NCBI GenBank assembly: GCA_046593925.1
Contig: JBKJQN010000019.1
Span: 1 to 50,161, forward strand
Length of the DNA: 50,161 nt
DNA from: JAYVYM01 sp046593925
GTDB taxonomy: Bacteria > Actinomycetota > Actinomycetes > Mycobacteriales > SCTD01
Direction of reading: 5' to 3'
Shown in pieces: positions 42,901-50,161 of the stretch. Numbering within the stretch: position 1 is the first letter of the stretch; each line of letters starts with the position of its first letter. The position numbers and the translations under genes are program-made. The notes beneath the pieces are model-generated. The model saw nothing but the letters and a program-made list of their open reading frames with translations, did no database searches and was not told where the DNA came from.

Positions 42901-43374
42901 CAGGACGACCACGTCTTCGCCTCGACGCTGCGCGAGAACCTCCGGGTCGGGCGGCCGGGTGCTACCGACGACGACCTCGACGTCGTCGCCGGCCGGCTCG
43001 GCCTGCTGGAGTGGGTGCGCAGCCTGCCGTCCGGCTGGTCGACCCGGGTCGGCGCGGACGGCGACCGGATGTCCGGTGGGCAGCGCCAGCGGTTGCTGCT
43101 GGCCCGCGCGCTGCTCGCCGACCCCCAGGTCCTCGTCCTCGACGAGCCCACCGCCCACCTCGACCCGACGACCGAGGCGCTGGTCGTGGCCGACCTGCTG
43201 CAGGCGACCCGCGGCCGGACCGTCCTGCTGTCGACGCACCGCTCAGGCGTGCTGGCCGGCCTGGACGAGGTCGTACGGGTGGACGCCGGCGCCGGGCTCA
43301 GCCCGCTCGGGCTGCTGTCCGCTCCCGAGCCGGCTGCTCGCTCCGGCGGCACGACCAGAAGTACAGGTGGATGA
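39910..43374 (+). CDS. cydDC: CydDC fusion, heterodimer-type ABC exporter for cytochrome bd assembly
   Basis: A 1154-residue protein from a GTG at 39910. Two ABC exporter units in one chain: TM domain ~30-325 and ATPase ~335-550 (Walker A GPSGAGKSTLL, signature SSVSAGQRRRVALARA, Walker B LVLLDEPSEDLD), then TM ~595-900 and ATPase ~910-1140 (GASGSGKSTLVA, MSGGQRQRLLLARAL, VLVLDEPTAHLD). Order CydD then CydC. The fusion is common in actinobacteria. Exports thiols/reductant to the outer side, needed for heme insertion into cytochrome bd. Its last 77 bp overlap an antiparallel membrane-protein gene. Confidence 0.95.
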   Translation: MAGAKAGRRAPTGRLRPLDPRLLAVAPALRRQVGLLVPLLLARALCTVAVAGLLAQVLVVAWRGADPIARPLLLLGAVVAVRAAVDALVELTGSRAGERVRGELRAALLHGVGGAGPRWVGTQDTARLAHTAGSSLDAVDGYVTRVVPALVGAIVVPPVVLARIGTLDRLSLVLLAVTLPLVPLFLALIGLTTRDRTARSYATLAVLAAKVLDLLQGIPTLKIHGRAEGQVAALGRVTERYRTQTLAALRWAFLSGLVLDLLATLSVALVAVSVGLRLQGGQVALTAGLTVLLLAPEVYAPLRAVGATYHASADALEAATAVLELAAAPVQEPGSATATDEPLVRLTDVSVQHPGREGLALDRISLVLAPGEVVAVEGPSGAGKSTLLALLLGAVPPDSGTVVTADQGPAWRDRLAWAPQRPRSSRATAGAEARLGDPAADDEQVAAALAWCSAPAAATLLGEGGSSVSAGQRRRVALARALLRARAVAARGQHPLVLLDEPSEDLDEGGEQVVARLVDSLRGTAAVVLVTHSATLALVADRRLRLRDGRLVADRRAPAAHPDPFAVPVPPPRPAPAVPAEPEPAPGLLATFRPDAAGLRARTLGVLGLGGAGALAALALTGCSAWLVLRAAQRPEVQALALAVVGVRTFALAKALLRYGERLAAHDVALRLLTRTRTRVVAALIPLAPGGLDLWRRGDVLRRFTADVDAVQDSLVRGILPLAGAVVSGVAAVGVTGWLVPEAAPALAAGLLLTAALAALAARAGRTGADRAARLAGLRDQAAVSWVEAYPELWAYGRDTERASEVLQLDVEVARAGRPARWAAAGATAAASLCVGVVPLLVLAAAGNHASGVTIGVVTLLAATAVEPVAALGAPWAALGATAKRAARVAALLGAPVPVPEPAHPRAAPSGRVGLALRGADLGYGPAVLHGVDLQVRPGTRVGVVGASGSGKSTLVAAALRLLQPSAGTVGVDDGRWCTALADLRASDLPPLVSGCLQDDHVFASTLRENLRVGRPGATDDDLDVVAGRLGLLEWVRSLPSGWSTRVGADGDRMSGGQRQRLLLARALLADPQVLVLDEPTAHLDPTTEALVVADLLQATRGRTVLLSTHRSGVLAGLDEVVRVDAGAGLSPLGLLSAPEPAARSGGTTRSTGG

Positions 43375-44059
43375 GCAGCAGCCCGACGGGGGCCTCCTGC
43401 GCCCGGGTGATGTACTCGATGACGGCGTGCAGGCTCGGACTCGTCATCACGTGCTTGAGGGCGATCGCGACGAGCGGCAGCAGCGCCAGCGCCACCCACC
43501 AGGCCCGGCGCAGCGGGGCGGCGGTGGGCCGGGTGGGCTCCAGGATCCCGCGGTCACCGACGTCGAGAGCGAGGGGTGCGAGCGTCAGCATCACGACGCC
43601 CTCGGCGAGCTGGGTGCTGAGGTGGTGCAGGCCGGTGTGCTGCGCGACGACGGTGAGCAGCACGACGGCGACCGATATCAGGGCAGGCAGCCGGCGGGGG
43701 AGTGGGCGCCGGAGCTGGACGAACGGGATCAGCAGCGTGAGGGCGAAGAACGTCTCGTTGAGCGTCCGCACGCTGCTGACGATGGACGAGTTGTACAGCA
43801 CGACACCGGTCAGCAGGCAGCTCAGGGCAGCCAGGCCGGTGACCGGCCACTGAGCCCGGCTGCCCGCGAGCCGCGGCCGCGCGACCTGTATCCACAGCGG
43901 CAGGATCAGGGCGAGGACGTACCCCTCGCTGTCGTTGGAGATGTGTCTGGCGATCGGGTGCGGGAGCAGGTGACCCAGCAGACTGAACAGGATCAAGGTC
44001 ATCAGCACGCAGAGGGCGCCGTAGTAGGCCAGTGCGGTCTTGCGGCTGGCGGTCGTCAC
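43298..44059 (-). CDS. Membrane protein of unknown function
   Basis: A 253-residue protein from a GTG at 44059 (start VTTASRKTALAYYGALCVLM). About seven hydrophobic helices alternate with short loops: LCVLMTLILFSLLGHLLPHP, GYVLALILPLWIQVARPRL, GLAALSCLLTGVVLYNSSIV, FFALTLLIPFVQLRRPLP and three more. The tail after the last helix (FWSCRRSEQPARERTAARAG) is antisense to the cydDC 3' end. I do not recognise a family. It might end shorter, but no earlier stop exists. Confidence 0.7.
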   Translation of the reverse strand: MTTASRKTALAYYGALCVLMTLILFSLLGHLLPHPIARHISNDSEGYVLALILPLWIQVARPRLAGSRAQWPVTGLAALSCLLTGVVLYNSSIVSSVRTLNETFFALTLLIPFVQLRRPLPRRLPALISVAVVLLTVVAQHTGLHHLSTQLAEGVVMLTLAPLALDVGDRGILEPTRPTAAPLRRAWWVALALLPLVAIALKHVMTSPSLHAVIEYITRAQEAPVGLLLIHLYFWSCRRSEQPARERTAARAG

Positions 44060-44201
44060 GGCGGCTCCGTCGTACAGGGAGCCGCCAACGTACGTCGCCA
44101 GCGGCTCCGACCGACAGGCGGCCCGCGCAGGCCGTGCGGCGGCGCCCCCCGGTACGGCACAGTGGGCGGTTCCCACCCACTCGCATGACGAGGTCGACTC
44201 C

Positions 44202-45803
44202 ATGACCCAGCCGCCCGACACCGCCGAAGGCGTCGTCGCGCTCGTGGCGCGGGCCCGCTCGCATGCGCTCGGCGACATTCCGCGGCGTACGGCGCAGCGC
44301 TGCCCCGACAAGGTCGGCCTCGTCGACGGTGGGGTGCGCCTGACCTACCGCGAGCTCGACGCCACCATCGACCGGGTCGCGGCGGCGCTGTCCGACCGCG
44401 GCCTCGGGCAGGGCGATCGGCTTGCCCTGCTGTCGCACAACTGCTGGCAGTACGTCGTCCTGGTGTTCGCGACGGCGCGCCTCGGCGTCGTACTGGTACC
44501 CATCAACTTCATGCTCGGCGCGCAGGAGGTGGCCTTCATCCTCGAGCACAGCGGCGCGGTCGCCCTGATCGCCGAGGACGCCCTCGGCGACGTGGCCGAG
44601 CAGGCGGCGCAGCTGTCGGGGACCACCCTGCGGGTGCGCGGTCGGATCCCGCTCGCGGGCTCGGGCCTGGCGGACTGGGAGGACGTCCATGTCTGGGCCG
44701 ACTCGGGCGGCGTGCCGCCGGTGGTGCACGTCGGCGACGACGACCCGCTGCGACTGATGTACACCAGCGGCACCGAGTCCAGGCCCAAGGGCGTCCTGCT
44801 GTCCAGTCGGGCGCTGATGTGGCAGTACGTCAGCTGCGTCGTCGAGGGGGGCAACGAGGCCTCGGACGTGGAGCTGCACGCACTGCCGCTCTACCACTGC
44901 GCGCAGCTCGACGTCTTCCTCGGGCCCAATATCTATCTTGGCGGTACGAACATCCTGCTGCCCGCGCCGGACCCCGCGGCGATCCTGCGGGTGGTGGCGC
45001 GCGAGCGCGTCACGAAGTTGTTCTGCCCCCCGACGGTCTGGATCGCGCTGCTACGTCACCCGGACTTCGACAGCACCGACCTGTCCAGCCTGCAGAAGGG
45101 CTACTACGGGGCGTCCCCGATGCCGGTGGAGGTGTTGCGTGAGATGCGGGAGCGGCTGCCCCACGTGCGGCTGTGGAACCTGTACGGCCAGACCGAGCTC
45201 TCGCCGCTGGCCACCCTGCTCCCGCCCGAGGAGCAGCTCTCGCACGCCGGGTCGGCAGGCCGGGCGGTGCTCAACGTCGAGACCCGGGTCGTCGACGACG
45301 ACGACGTGACCGTCCCCACCGGGGAGGTTGGCGAGATCGTCCACCGCAGCCCGCAGGCGACCTTGGGCTACTACCGGGACCCGGCAACGACCGCGGTGGC
45401 GTTCCGGGGTGGCTGGTTCCACTCCGGCGACCTCGGCACGATGGACGCCGAGGGCCGGGTGACCGTCGTCGACCGCAAGAAGGACATGATCAAGTCCGGT
45501 GGGGAGAACGTCGCGAGCCGCGAGGTCGAGGAGTGCGTGTACGCACTGGCCGGCGTCGCCGAGGTTGCTGTCTTCGCGGTGGACCATCCGCGCTGGGTGG
45601 AGGCGGTGGCCGCCGTCGTGGTGCCCAAGCCTGGCGCCGAGCTGACCGCCGGGGACGTCGAGGCCCACTGCAGGGCGCACCTCGCGGGGTACAAGCGCCC
45701 GAAGTACGTCGTCCTCGCCGCCGCGCTGCCCAAGAACCCCAGCGGGAAGATCCTCAAACGGCAGCTGCGCGCCGCGCACGCCGGTCTGGCTGCCCAGGAC
45801 TGA
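44202..45803 (+). CDS. AMP-forming acyl-CoA synthetase
   Basis: A 533-residue ANL-superfamily ligase from the ATG at 44202 (GAGG nine bases upstream). Motifs in order: LMYTSGTESRPKGVLL (P-loop; Glu-Ser replaces the usual Thr-Gly), LPLYHCAQLDVFLGPNIYLG, KGYYGASPMPVEVLREM, NLYGQTELSPL (A5), GGWFHSGDLGTMDAEGRVTV, RKKDMIKSGGENVASREVEE and the catalytic Lys in PKNPSGKILKRQLR. Resembles medium/long-chain fatty-acyl-CoA synthetases. Activates a carboxylic acid with ATP and CoA; chain length cannot be read. A 44-residue frame at 45842-45976 downstream has an ATG but no recognisable features. Confidence 0.93.
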   Translation: MTQPPDTAEGVVALVARARSHALGDIPRRTAQRCPDKVGLVDGGVRLTYRELDATIDRVAAALSDRGLGQGDRLALLSHNCWQYVVLVFATARLGVVLVPINFMLGAQEVAFILEHSGAVALIAEDALGDVAEQAAQLSGTTLRVRGRIPLAGSGLADWEDVHVWADSGGVPPVVHVGDDDPLRLMYTSGTESRPKGVLLSSRALMWQYVSCVVEGGNEASDVELHALPLYHCAQLDVFLGPNIYLGGTNILLPAPDPAAILRVVARERVTKLFCPPTVWIALLRHPDFDSTDLSSLQKGYYGASPMPVEVLREMRERLPHVRLWNLYGQTELSPLATLLPPEEQLSHAGSAGRAVLNVETRVVDDDDVTVPTGEVGEIVHRSPQATLGYYRDPATTAVAFRGGWFHSGDLGTMDAEGRVTVVDRKKDMIKSGGENVASREVEECVYALAGVAEVAVFAVDHPRWVEAVAAVVVPKPGAELTAGDVEAHCRAHLAGYKRPKYVVLAAALPKNPSGKILKRQLRAAHAGLAAQD

Positions 45804-46058
45804 GCGCCCGCCGAGGACCGACCGCCCGAAAGGGTGGCGCAATGGCACTGCAGGCTGCTGTCGCGGCGGCCTGCACCGCGGATCGGGCCGTGCGGGTGGT
45901 AGCAGGGTTGGGATCCGCCGGGTCGGGACTGGCAGTGTCGTCGTCACGGGGCGGCACCGGCGGGCGGCGTCCGTGAGCAGCAGATGGCCCGGGCTTTCGT
46001 CGAGCTGGTTCAGATCCATCGTGCTCGCGCAGCCCTGCTGGCTAGCGTGGTCCGGGTG

Positions 46059-46655
46059 ATGCCCCTCGAGCCGCTCGTGCTGTCCGGAGACCTGGTACGG
46101 CTGGAGCCGCTGCACCCCGACCACCACGACGGCCTGGTCGAGGCGGCCCGCGACGGCGAGCTGTGGAAGCTCTGGTACACCTCGGTGCCCCGGCCCGAGC
46201 TACTTCGCGCCGAGATCGAGCGACGACTGGCGCTGCAGGCCGCGGGGACGATGCTGGCTTTCACCGCACTGCGCCACGACACCGGCCGGGTGATCGGCAT
46301 GACGACGTACCTGGACGTCGACCTCGTCAACCGCCGGCTCGAGATCGGCTCGACCTGGAACGCCCGCTCGGCGCAGCGCACCGGCACCAACACCGAGTCC
46401 AAGTTGCTCCTGCTGGGGCACGCCTTCGAGGAGCTGGGCTGCATCGCGGTCGAGTTCCGGACAGCCTGGATGAACCAGCAGTCGCGGGCGGCGATCCGGC
46501 GCCTCGGCGCCAAGCAGGACGGCATCCTGCGCAGCCACCGGCTGCTGCCCGACGGCTCGCTCCGCGACACGGTGGTGTTCTCGATCATCGCGTCCGAATG
46601 GCCTGCGGTACGCAACGAGCTTCGCCGCCGGCTCGCGGCCGGAGCTGACCGGTGA
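46059..46655 (+). CDS. GNAT-family N-acetyltransferase (RimJ/RimL type)
   Basis: A 198-residue protein from the ATG at 46059; the frame is open further upstream but the family homology starts at LVLSGDLVRLEPLHPDHHD. It has GRVIGMTTYLDVDLVNRRLE (beta strands), STWNARSAQRTGTNTESKLL in place of the classical acetyl-CoA loop, and EFRTAWMNQQSRAAIRRLGA, KQDGILRSH, typical of RimJ/RimL-like enzymes acting on proteins or small amines. Overlaps the next gene by 4 bp. Confidence 0.87.
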   Translation: MPLEPLVLSGDLVRLEPLHPDHHDGLVEAARDGELWKLWYTSVPRPELLRAEIERRLALQAAGTMLAFTALRHDTGRVIGMTTYLDVDLVNRRLEIGSTWNARSAQRTGTNTESKLLLLGHAFEELGCIAVEFRTAWMNQQSRAAIRRLGAKQDGILRSHRLLPDGSLRDTVVFSIIASEWPAVRNELRRRLAAGADR

Positions 46656-47449
46656 CCGACCCGGCTTCGGCTGCCGCGGCCCGGCTGGCCGAGCTGACCG
46701 GAGTCGCGTCGCACGACGTCGCCGTGGTGCTCGGCAGCGGCTGGGCCCCGGCAGCTGACCGGCTGGGGGCTGCGGAGGTCGAGCTGTCTTTCACCGCGCT
46801 GCCGGGTTTCCTGCCGCCGGCGGTCGACGGACACGCGGGCCGGCTGCGCTCGGTCGTCGTACGCGGTCGGCGGGTGCTGGTCCTGCTCGGGCGCACCCAC
46901 CTGTACGAAGGGCACGGCACCGACGCGGTCGTGCACGGCGTACGCGTCGCGGCGGCCGCCGGCTGCCGTGCGGTGGTGCTCACCAACGCCGCCGGGGGAG
47001 TTCGGGAGGGGCTCCGGGTCGGTCAACCGGTGCTCGTCTCGGACCACCTGAACCTCACCGCGTGCTCGCCGCTGTCCGGAGCGCGCTTTGTCGACCTGGT
47101 CGACCTGTACTCCGCCCGCCTGCGCGCCCTGGCCCGCGAGGTCGACCCCGACCTCGAAGAAGGTGTGTACGCCGCCCTGCCCGGCCCGCACTACGAGACG
47201 CCCGCCGAGGTCCGGATGCTGCGCGGGCTCGGCGCCGACCTCGTCGGCATGTCGACCGCCCTGGAGGCGATCGCCGCCCGCGCGGAGGGTCTCGAGGTGC
47301 TGGCCCTGTCACTGGTCACCAACCCCGCGGCCGGGGTGACCGGGGGGCCGCTGGATCATACGGAGGTGTTGGCAGCGGGGGCCGCCTCGGCCGAGCGGGT
47401 CGGCGACCTGCTCGCAGAGGTCGTGGGGCGAGCCCTGGTGTGGCTGTGA
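46652..47449 (+). CDS. punA: Purine nucleoside phosphorylase
   Basis: A 265-residue protein from a GTG at 46652 overlapping the previous stop (GTGA). Class-II (trimeric) PNP motifs: VAVVLGSGWAPAADRLG, LGRTHLYEGHGTDAVVHGVR, VVLTNAAGGVREGL, ALPGPHYETPAEVRMLRGLG, GMSTALEAIAARAEGLEVLA (usual VPE replaced by ALE) and LVTNPAAGVTG. Phosphorolyses purine nucleosides to base plus ribose-1-phosphate. The sugar phosphate can be isomerised by the mutase encoded next, with which it overlaps by 4 bp. Confidence 0.94.
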   Translation: MTDPASAAAARLAELTGVASHDVAVVLGSGWAPAADRLGAAEVELSFTALPGFLPPAVDGHAGRLRSVVVRGRRVLVLLGRTHLYEGHGTDAVVHGVRVAAAAGCRAVVLTNAAGGVREGLRVGQPVLVSDHLNLTACSPLSGARFVDLVDLYSARLRALAREVDPDLEEGVYAALPGPHYETPAEVRMLRGLGADLVGMSTALEAIAARAEGLEVLALSLVTNPAAGVTGGPLDHTEVLAAGAASAERVGDLLAEVVGRALVWL

Positions 47450-49017
47450 ACCCTTCGCTCGCCTCCGAGGTGCGTGAGTGGATCGCCGGCGACCCCGACC
47501 CGGTGACCCGTGCCGAGCTGCAGCGGCTGCTGGACGCCGGCGACACCGAGGAGCTGTCTTTGCGTTTCGCCGGGCCGCTGCGATTCGGTACCGCGGGGCT
47601 GCGTGCGCCGGTCCGCGGCGGGCCGCAGGGGCTGAACCGGGCGGTCGTCCGGCGGACCGCCGCCGGGCTCGCTGCGCACCTCGGTCCGGACGCCACCGTT
47701 GTCCTGGGGCGCGACGCCCGGCACGGCTCGGCGGAGTTCTGTGCCGACGCGGCGGCCGTCCTGGCCGGTGTTGGAGTGCGCGCACTGGTGCTGCCCCGAC
47801 CGCTGCCGACCCCGGTGGTGGCGTACGCCGTGCGGCACCTGGGGGCGACCGCCGGGCTGATGGTCACGGCGAGCCACAACCCGCCCGCCGACAACGGCAT
47901 CAAAATCTTCCTTGCGGACGGGGCGCAGCTGCCCTCGCCCGACGATGAGCAGCTGGAGGCGGCCATCGCGGCGGTCGGGCCGGCGGTCGGCCTGCCGCTC
48001 GGGCGGCCGGAGCGGCTCGGTCAGGACCTCGTCGACGCGTATGTGGCGGCGGCCGCGGGAGTTCTGTTGACGTCCTCCCGCGAGGTGTCGGTGGCGTACA
48101 CCCCTCTGCACGGGGTTGGGCTCGAGACGCTGGAGGCGGTGTTCGCAGCCGGCGGCTTCGCTGCACCGGAGGTCGTCGCCGAGCAGGGCGCGCCGGACCC
48201 CGACTTCCCGACGGTGGCGTTCCCCAACCCGGAGGAGCCCGGGGCGCTGGACCTGCTGCTGGCGCTGGTGTCGCGAACCGGCGCCGACGTCGGTATCGCG
48301 TCCGATCCCGACGCCGACCGGACGGCCGTCGTCGTCGGCGGACGGGCCCTGCACGGCGACGAGATCGGCGTGCTCGTCGCGGACCACCTGCTCAGTCACG
48401 GTGTCCGCGGCCGCGTCGCGACCACGATCGTCAGCTCCAGCATGCTGCTGCGGATCGCGGAGTCGTACGGCGTGCCGTGCAGTCAGACGTTGACCGGCTT
48501 CAAGCACTTGGCCCGCGCCGGCGACGACCTCGTCTACGCGTACGAGGAGGCGCTCGGACTGTGCGTCGCGCCCGCTACCGTGCGCGACAAGGACGGCATG
48601 ACCGCGGCCCTGCTCGTTGCCGAGCTGGCGGCGCAGGAGCGGGCCCGGGGTCGCACGCTGCTCGACCGGCTGGCGGACCTGGCGGCTCTGCACGGTCGAC
48701 ACGAGACGCGGCAGCTGTCCTACCGGGTGGACGATACCGGGCTGATCTCCCGCGCTACCGAGTCCCTCCGGGCCGTTCCGCCTGCTGCGTATGGTGAGTT
48801 CGCGGTTCTTGCCGTCGAGGCGCCGGCGCCCGATGTCCTGGTCCACCGGCTGGTCGGCGGCCGGGTCGTCGTCCGGCCGAGCGGCACCGAGCCGAAGCTA
48901 AAGGCCTATCTCGAGCTGGTGGACCCCGCACCCGGGGCGATGGACGCACTGGCCGCTGCGGTGGGTGCCCGGCTGAGGCTGGCGGGGACGCTTGCCGCAC
49001 GTCCTCCCTGCGTCTGA
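47446..49017 (+). CDS. Phosphomannomutase/phosphoglucomutase-type alpha-D-phosphohexomutase
   Basis: A 523-residue protein from a GTG at 47446 overlapping the PNP stop (GTGA). Motifs: LRFGTAGLRAPVRGGP, the phosphoserine loop VTASHNPPADNGIKIFLADG, metal loop ASDPDADRTAVVV, sugar loop YEEALG and the phosphate-binding RPSGTEPKLKAYLE. This subgroup (PmmB-like, also related to PGM2/phosphopentomutase) often follows PNP in actinobacteria, so action on ribose-1-phosphate is likely in addition to hexose phosphates. Confidence 0.92.
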   Translation: MNPSLASEVREWIAGDPDPVTRAELQRLLDAGDTEELSLRFAGPLRFGTAGLRAPVRGGPQGLNRAVVRRTAAGLAAHLGPDATVVLGRDARHGSAEFCADAAAVLAGVGVRALVLPRPLPTPVVAYAVRHLGATAGLMVTASHNPPADNGIKIFLADGAQLPSPDDEQLEAAIAAVGPAVGLPLGRPERLGQDLVDAYVAAAAGVLLTSSREVSVAYTPLHGVGLETLEAVFAAGGFAAPEVVAEQGAPDPDFPTVAFPNPEEPGALDLLLALVSRTGADVGIASDPDADRTAVVVGGRALHGDEIGVLVADHLLSHGVRGRVATTIVSSSMLLRIAESYGVPCSQTLTGFKHLARAGDDLVYAYEEALGLCVAPATVRDKDGMTAALLVAELAAQERARGRTLLDRLADLAALHGRHETRQLSYRVDDTGLISRATESLRAVPPAAYGEFAVLAVEAPAPDVLVHRLVGGRVVVRPSGTEPKLKAYLELVDPAPGAMDALAAAVGARLRLAGTLAARPPCV

Positions 49018-49034
49018 TGCGCTGCGTCCCGCAG

Positions 49035-50000
49035 TCAGTCCTCGACGGCTTCGTCCTCGTCATCGAACAGGCTGCTCCCACGGACATCCTCCGCCGTCAA
49101 GGTGACGAGGTCCCGCTTGCCGAGCGGACGGTCCAGCGCAACCAATCGGCGTGCCTGGCGTAGCCGGCAGCGCTCGATCGCGTTGCGCACGCTGCGGGCA
49201 TTGGAGAAGTTCGGCCGCGCCATCCGACGGGTGAGGTACTCGCCGAACATCTCGCGGGCCCGCTCGTCGAACTGGAAGTTCTCACCCGTGACCATGAGCT
49301 CGGCGATCTGCATCAGCTCGTCGCGGTCGTAGTCCTCGAACTCGATGTGGTGCGGCACGCGGGAGCTCAGGCCGGGGTTGGCCGAGAAGAACGTCGCCAT
49401 CCGGTCCGGGTAGCCGGCGAAGATCACCACCAGGTCACCCCGCTCGTTCTCCATCTCGGTGAGCAGGATCTCGATGACCTCCTGCCCGTAGTCACGTTCG
49501 TTCTCGGGACGGAACAGGTAGTACGCCTCGTCGATGAACAGCACCCCACCCGCCGCCCGCGCGAGCGCCTCCTTGGTCTTGGGGGCCGTGTGGCCGATGA
49601 ACTGCCCGACCAGGTCGTCGCGGGTGACTGTGTGCACCCTGGGGGTCCGGGTGTAACCGAGCGCGTGCAGGATCTCGGCCATCCGCAGGGCGACCGTCGT
49701 CTTCCCGGTGCCCGGCCCCCCGGTGAAGCTCATGTGCAGCGTCGGTGGGGAGGACGCGAGACCGAACCGGCGCCGGGCCCGGTCCACGAGGAGCAAGGAA
49801 GCGATCTCGCGCACCCGACCCTTGACCGGGCCGAGCCCCACGAGCTCCGAGTCGAGCTTCGCCAACGTCTCCGTCACCCGGGTCGTCGCCTCGTCGTGGT
49901 CGAGGTCGAGCTCCGCGTCGTCCGCGAGCAGGGTCTCGGGGTTCGTCGCCTCGATCGCCTCGATCGCCGCGATCGCCTGGGGCGCCTGGGGCGCGGTCAC
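49035..50000 (-). CDS. cbbX: CbbX, AAA+ activase of red-type RuBisCO
   Basis: A 321-residue AAA+ protein from a GTG at 50000 that overlaps the cbbS stop (GTGA). Motifs: ELVGLGPVKGRVREIASLLL, Walker A FTGGPGTGKTTVALRM, pore loop DLVGQFIGHTAPKTKEA, Walker B GGVLFIDEAYYLFRPENERD, sensor/arginine region VVIFAGYPDRMATFFSANPG and LSSRVPHHIEF. The N-terminal ~45 residues (EAIEATNPE repeats, acidic) are an extension compared with Rhodobacter CbbX. Removes inhibitory sugar phosphates from RuBisCO using ATP and RuBP. The coupled cbbS supports the activase role over the EccA-type relatives. Confidence 0.94.
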   Translation of the reverse strand: MTAPQAPQAIAAIEAIEATNPETLLADDAELDLDHDEATTRVTETLAKLDSELVGLGPVKGRVREIASLLLVDRARRRFGLASSPPTLHMSFTGGPGTGKTTVALRMAEILHALGYTRTPRVHTVTRDDLVGQFIGHTAPKTKEALARAAGGVLFIDEAYYLFRPENERDYGQEVIEILLTEMENERGDLVVIFAGYPDRMATFFSANPGLSSRVPHHIEFEDYDRDELMQIAELMVTGENFQFDERAREMFGEYLTRRMARPNFSNARSVRNAIERCRLRQARRLVALDRPLGKRDLVTLTAEDVRGSSLFDDEDEAVED

Positions 50001-50161
50001 GGGTAGCGCGTCCCGCTCGGCCGCGTGGTCGCGTAGGACTGCACGGCGTAGCGCTGGGTGCGGTTCTCGCCCTCGGTCCGGGTCAGCAGGAAACCCGGCT
50101 CGTCGTCGGGCGCCTGCACGAGGAACGACATGGCAGTGGTCTGCCTGCCCAGCCGCGCGTC
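49997..50161 (-). CDS. cbbS: RuBisCO small subunit, red type (C-terminal part, enters from window edge)
   Basis: The minus-strand frame from the window edge to a TGA at 49997 encodes 54 residues: GRQTTAMSFLVQAPDDEPGF, LLTRTEGENRTQRYAVQSYA, TTRPSGTRYP. The S-F-L-V-x-x-P and EPGF-x-L-x-R patterns, followed by a C-terminal beta-hairpin extension ending R-Y-x-x-x-S-Y-A-T-x-R-P-x-G-x-R-Y, are characteristic of form IC/ID (red-type) CbbS. Translationally coupled to cbbX; cbbL should lie just outside the window. Confidence 0.88.
   Translation of the reverse strand, partial: DARLGRQTTAMSFLVQAPDDEPGFLLTRTEGENRTQRYAVQSYATTRPSGTRYP

Noticed and set aside
41704..43239. 511-codon minus-strand frame inside cydDC
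   Set aside because: Shadow of the ABC transporter gene without ribosome site or motifs.
45842..45976. 44-residue frame between acyl-CoA synthetase and GNAT genes
   Set aside because: Low-complexity Ala/Gly/Ser sequence, weak ribosome site and no homologue known to me.

Overview
The window is high-GC actinobacterial DNA. Pointers are a mycothiol-dependent maleylpyruvate isomerase-type protein at the left edge, a CydDC fusion, ArsR-type (actinobacterial) mer regulation, many GTG/TTG starts, ATGA/GTGA coupled genes, and a red-type RuBisCO small subunit plus CbbX at the right edge. A free-living, probably facultatively autotrophic soil or rock actinobacterium fits; the genus cannot be fixed from this window.

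Left third (1-14.6 kb) is accessory and partly decayed. It holds a TetR/maleylpyruvate isomerase pair, a fragment resembling the DISARM protein DrmA, an intact ArsR-rhodanese / MBL-rhodanese / MFS sulfur cluster with twin TCAAG-N6-CTTGA operators, a broken SDR gene, a divergent cytochrome P450 / AraC pair, nested remnants of IS3, IS21 and IS1380 elements, an unknown secreted protein, and a dead tyrosine integrase next to the 3' half of a tRNA(CAT). The last two suggest a relic integrative element whose right end is at about 14.54 kb.

Middle (14.8-25.4 kb): an EamA transporter follows a mercury-resistance operon (merA, small frameshifted ORF, ArsR-type merR, MerF-like CC membrane protein). Then comes a strip rich in pseudogenes (flavoprotein disulfide reductase, haloacid dehalogenase, membrane protein, GAF protein) with intact genes between them: a Crp/Fnr regulator, an AhpD-like protein and a lipoprotein amidase. 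The standout is 21228-22160 (minus), a glycine/proline-reductase selenoprotein B family gene. It has an in-frame UGA at the redox position (U-P-V-C), an open frame for 84 further codons, and a SECIS-like hairpin with a GGUC apical loop just after the UGA: a probable selenoprotein.

Right part (25.4-43.4 kb) is a coherent low-oxygen/energy-starvation block: a tandem UspA, an Rv2004c-type kinase, phosphoketolase and acetate kinase in one translationally coupled run; an Acg-type nitroreductase; a GNAT-NDP-forming acyl-CoA synthetase fusion; a ferritin-like/VIT1 iron transporter; and cydA-cydB-cydDC. Sites resembling the mycobacterial DosR box (GGGACY..RGTCCC type) lie upstream of the usp operon, in the acg/acyl-CoA synthetase divergent region and upstream of cydA, so the block may be one hypoxia regulon. 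Genes for phosphoketolase, acetate kinase and acyl-CoA synthetase would interconvert sugar phosphates, acetyl phosphate, acetate and acetyl-CoA while cytochrome bd handles scarce oxygen.

The last 6 kb carry an AMP-forming acyl-CoA synthetase, a GNAT protein, purine nucleoside phosphorylase, a phosphohexomutase, and the end of a cbb operon (cbbS, cbbX).
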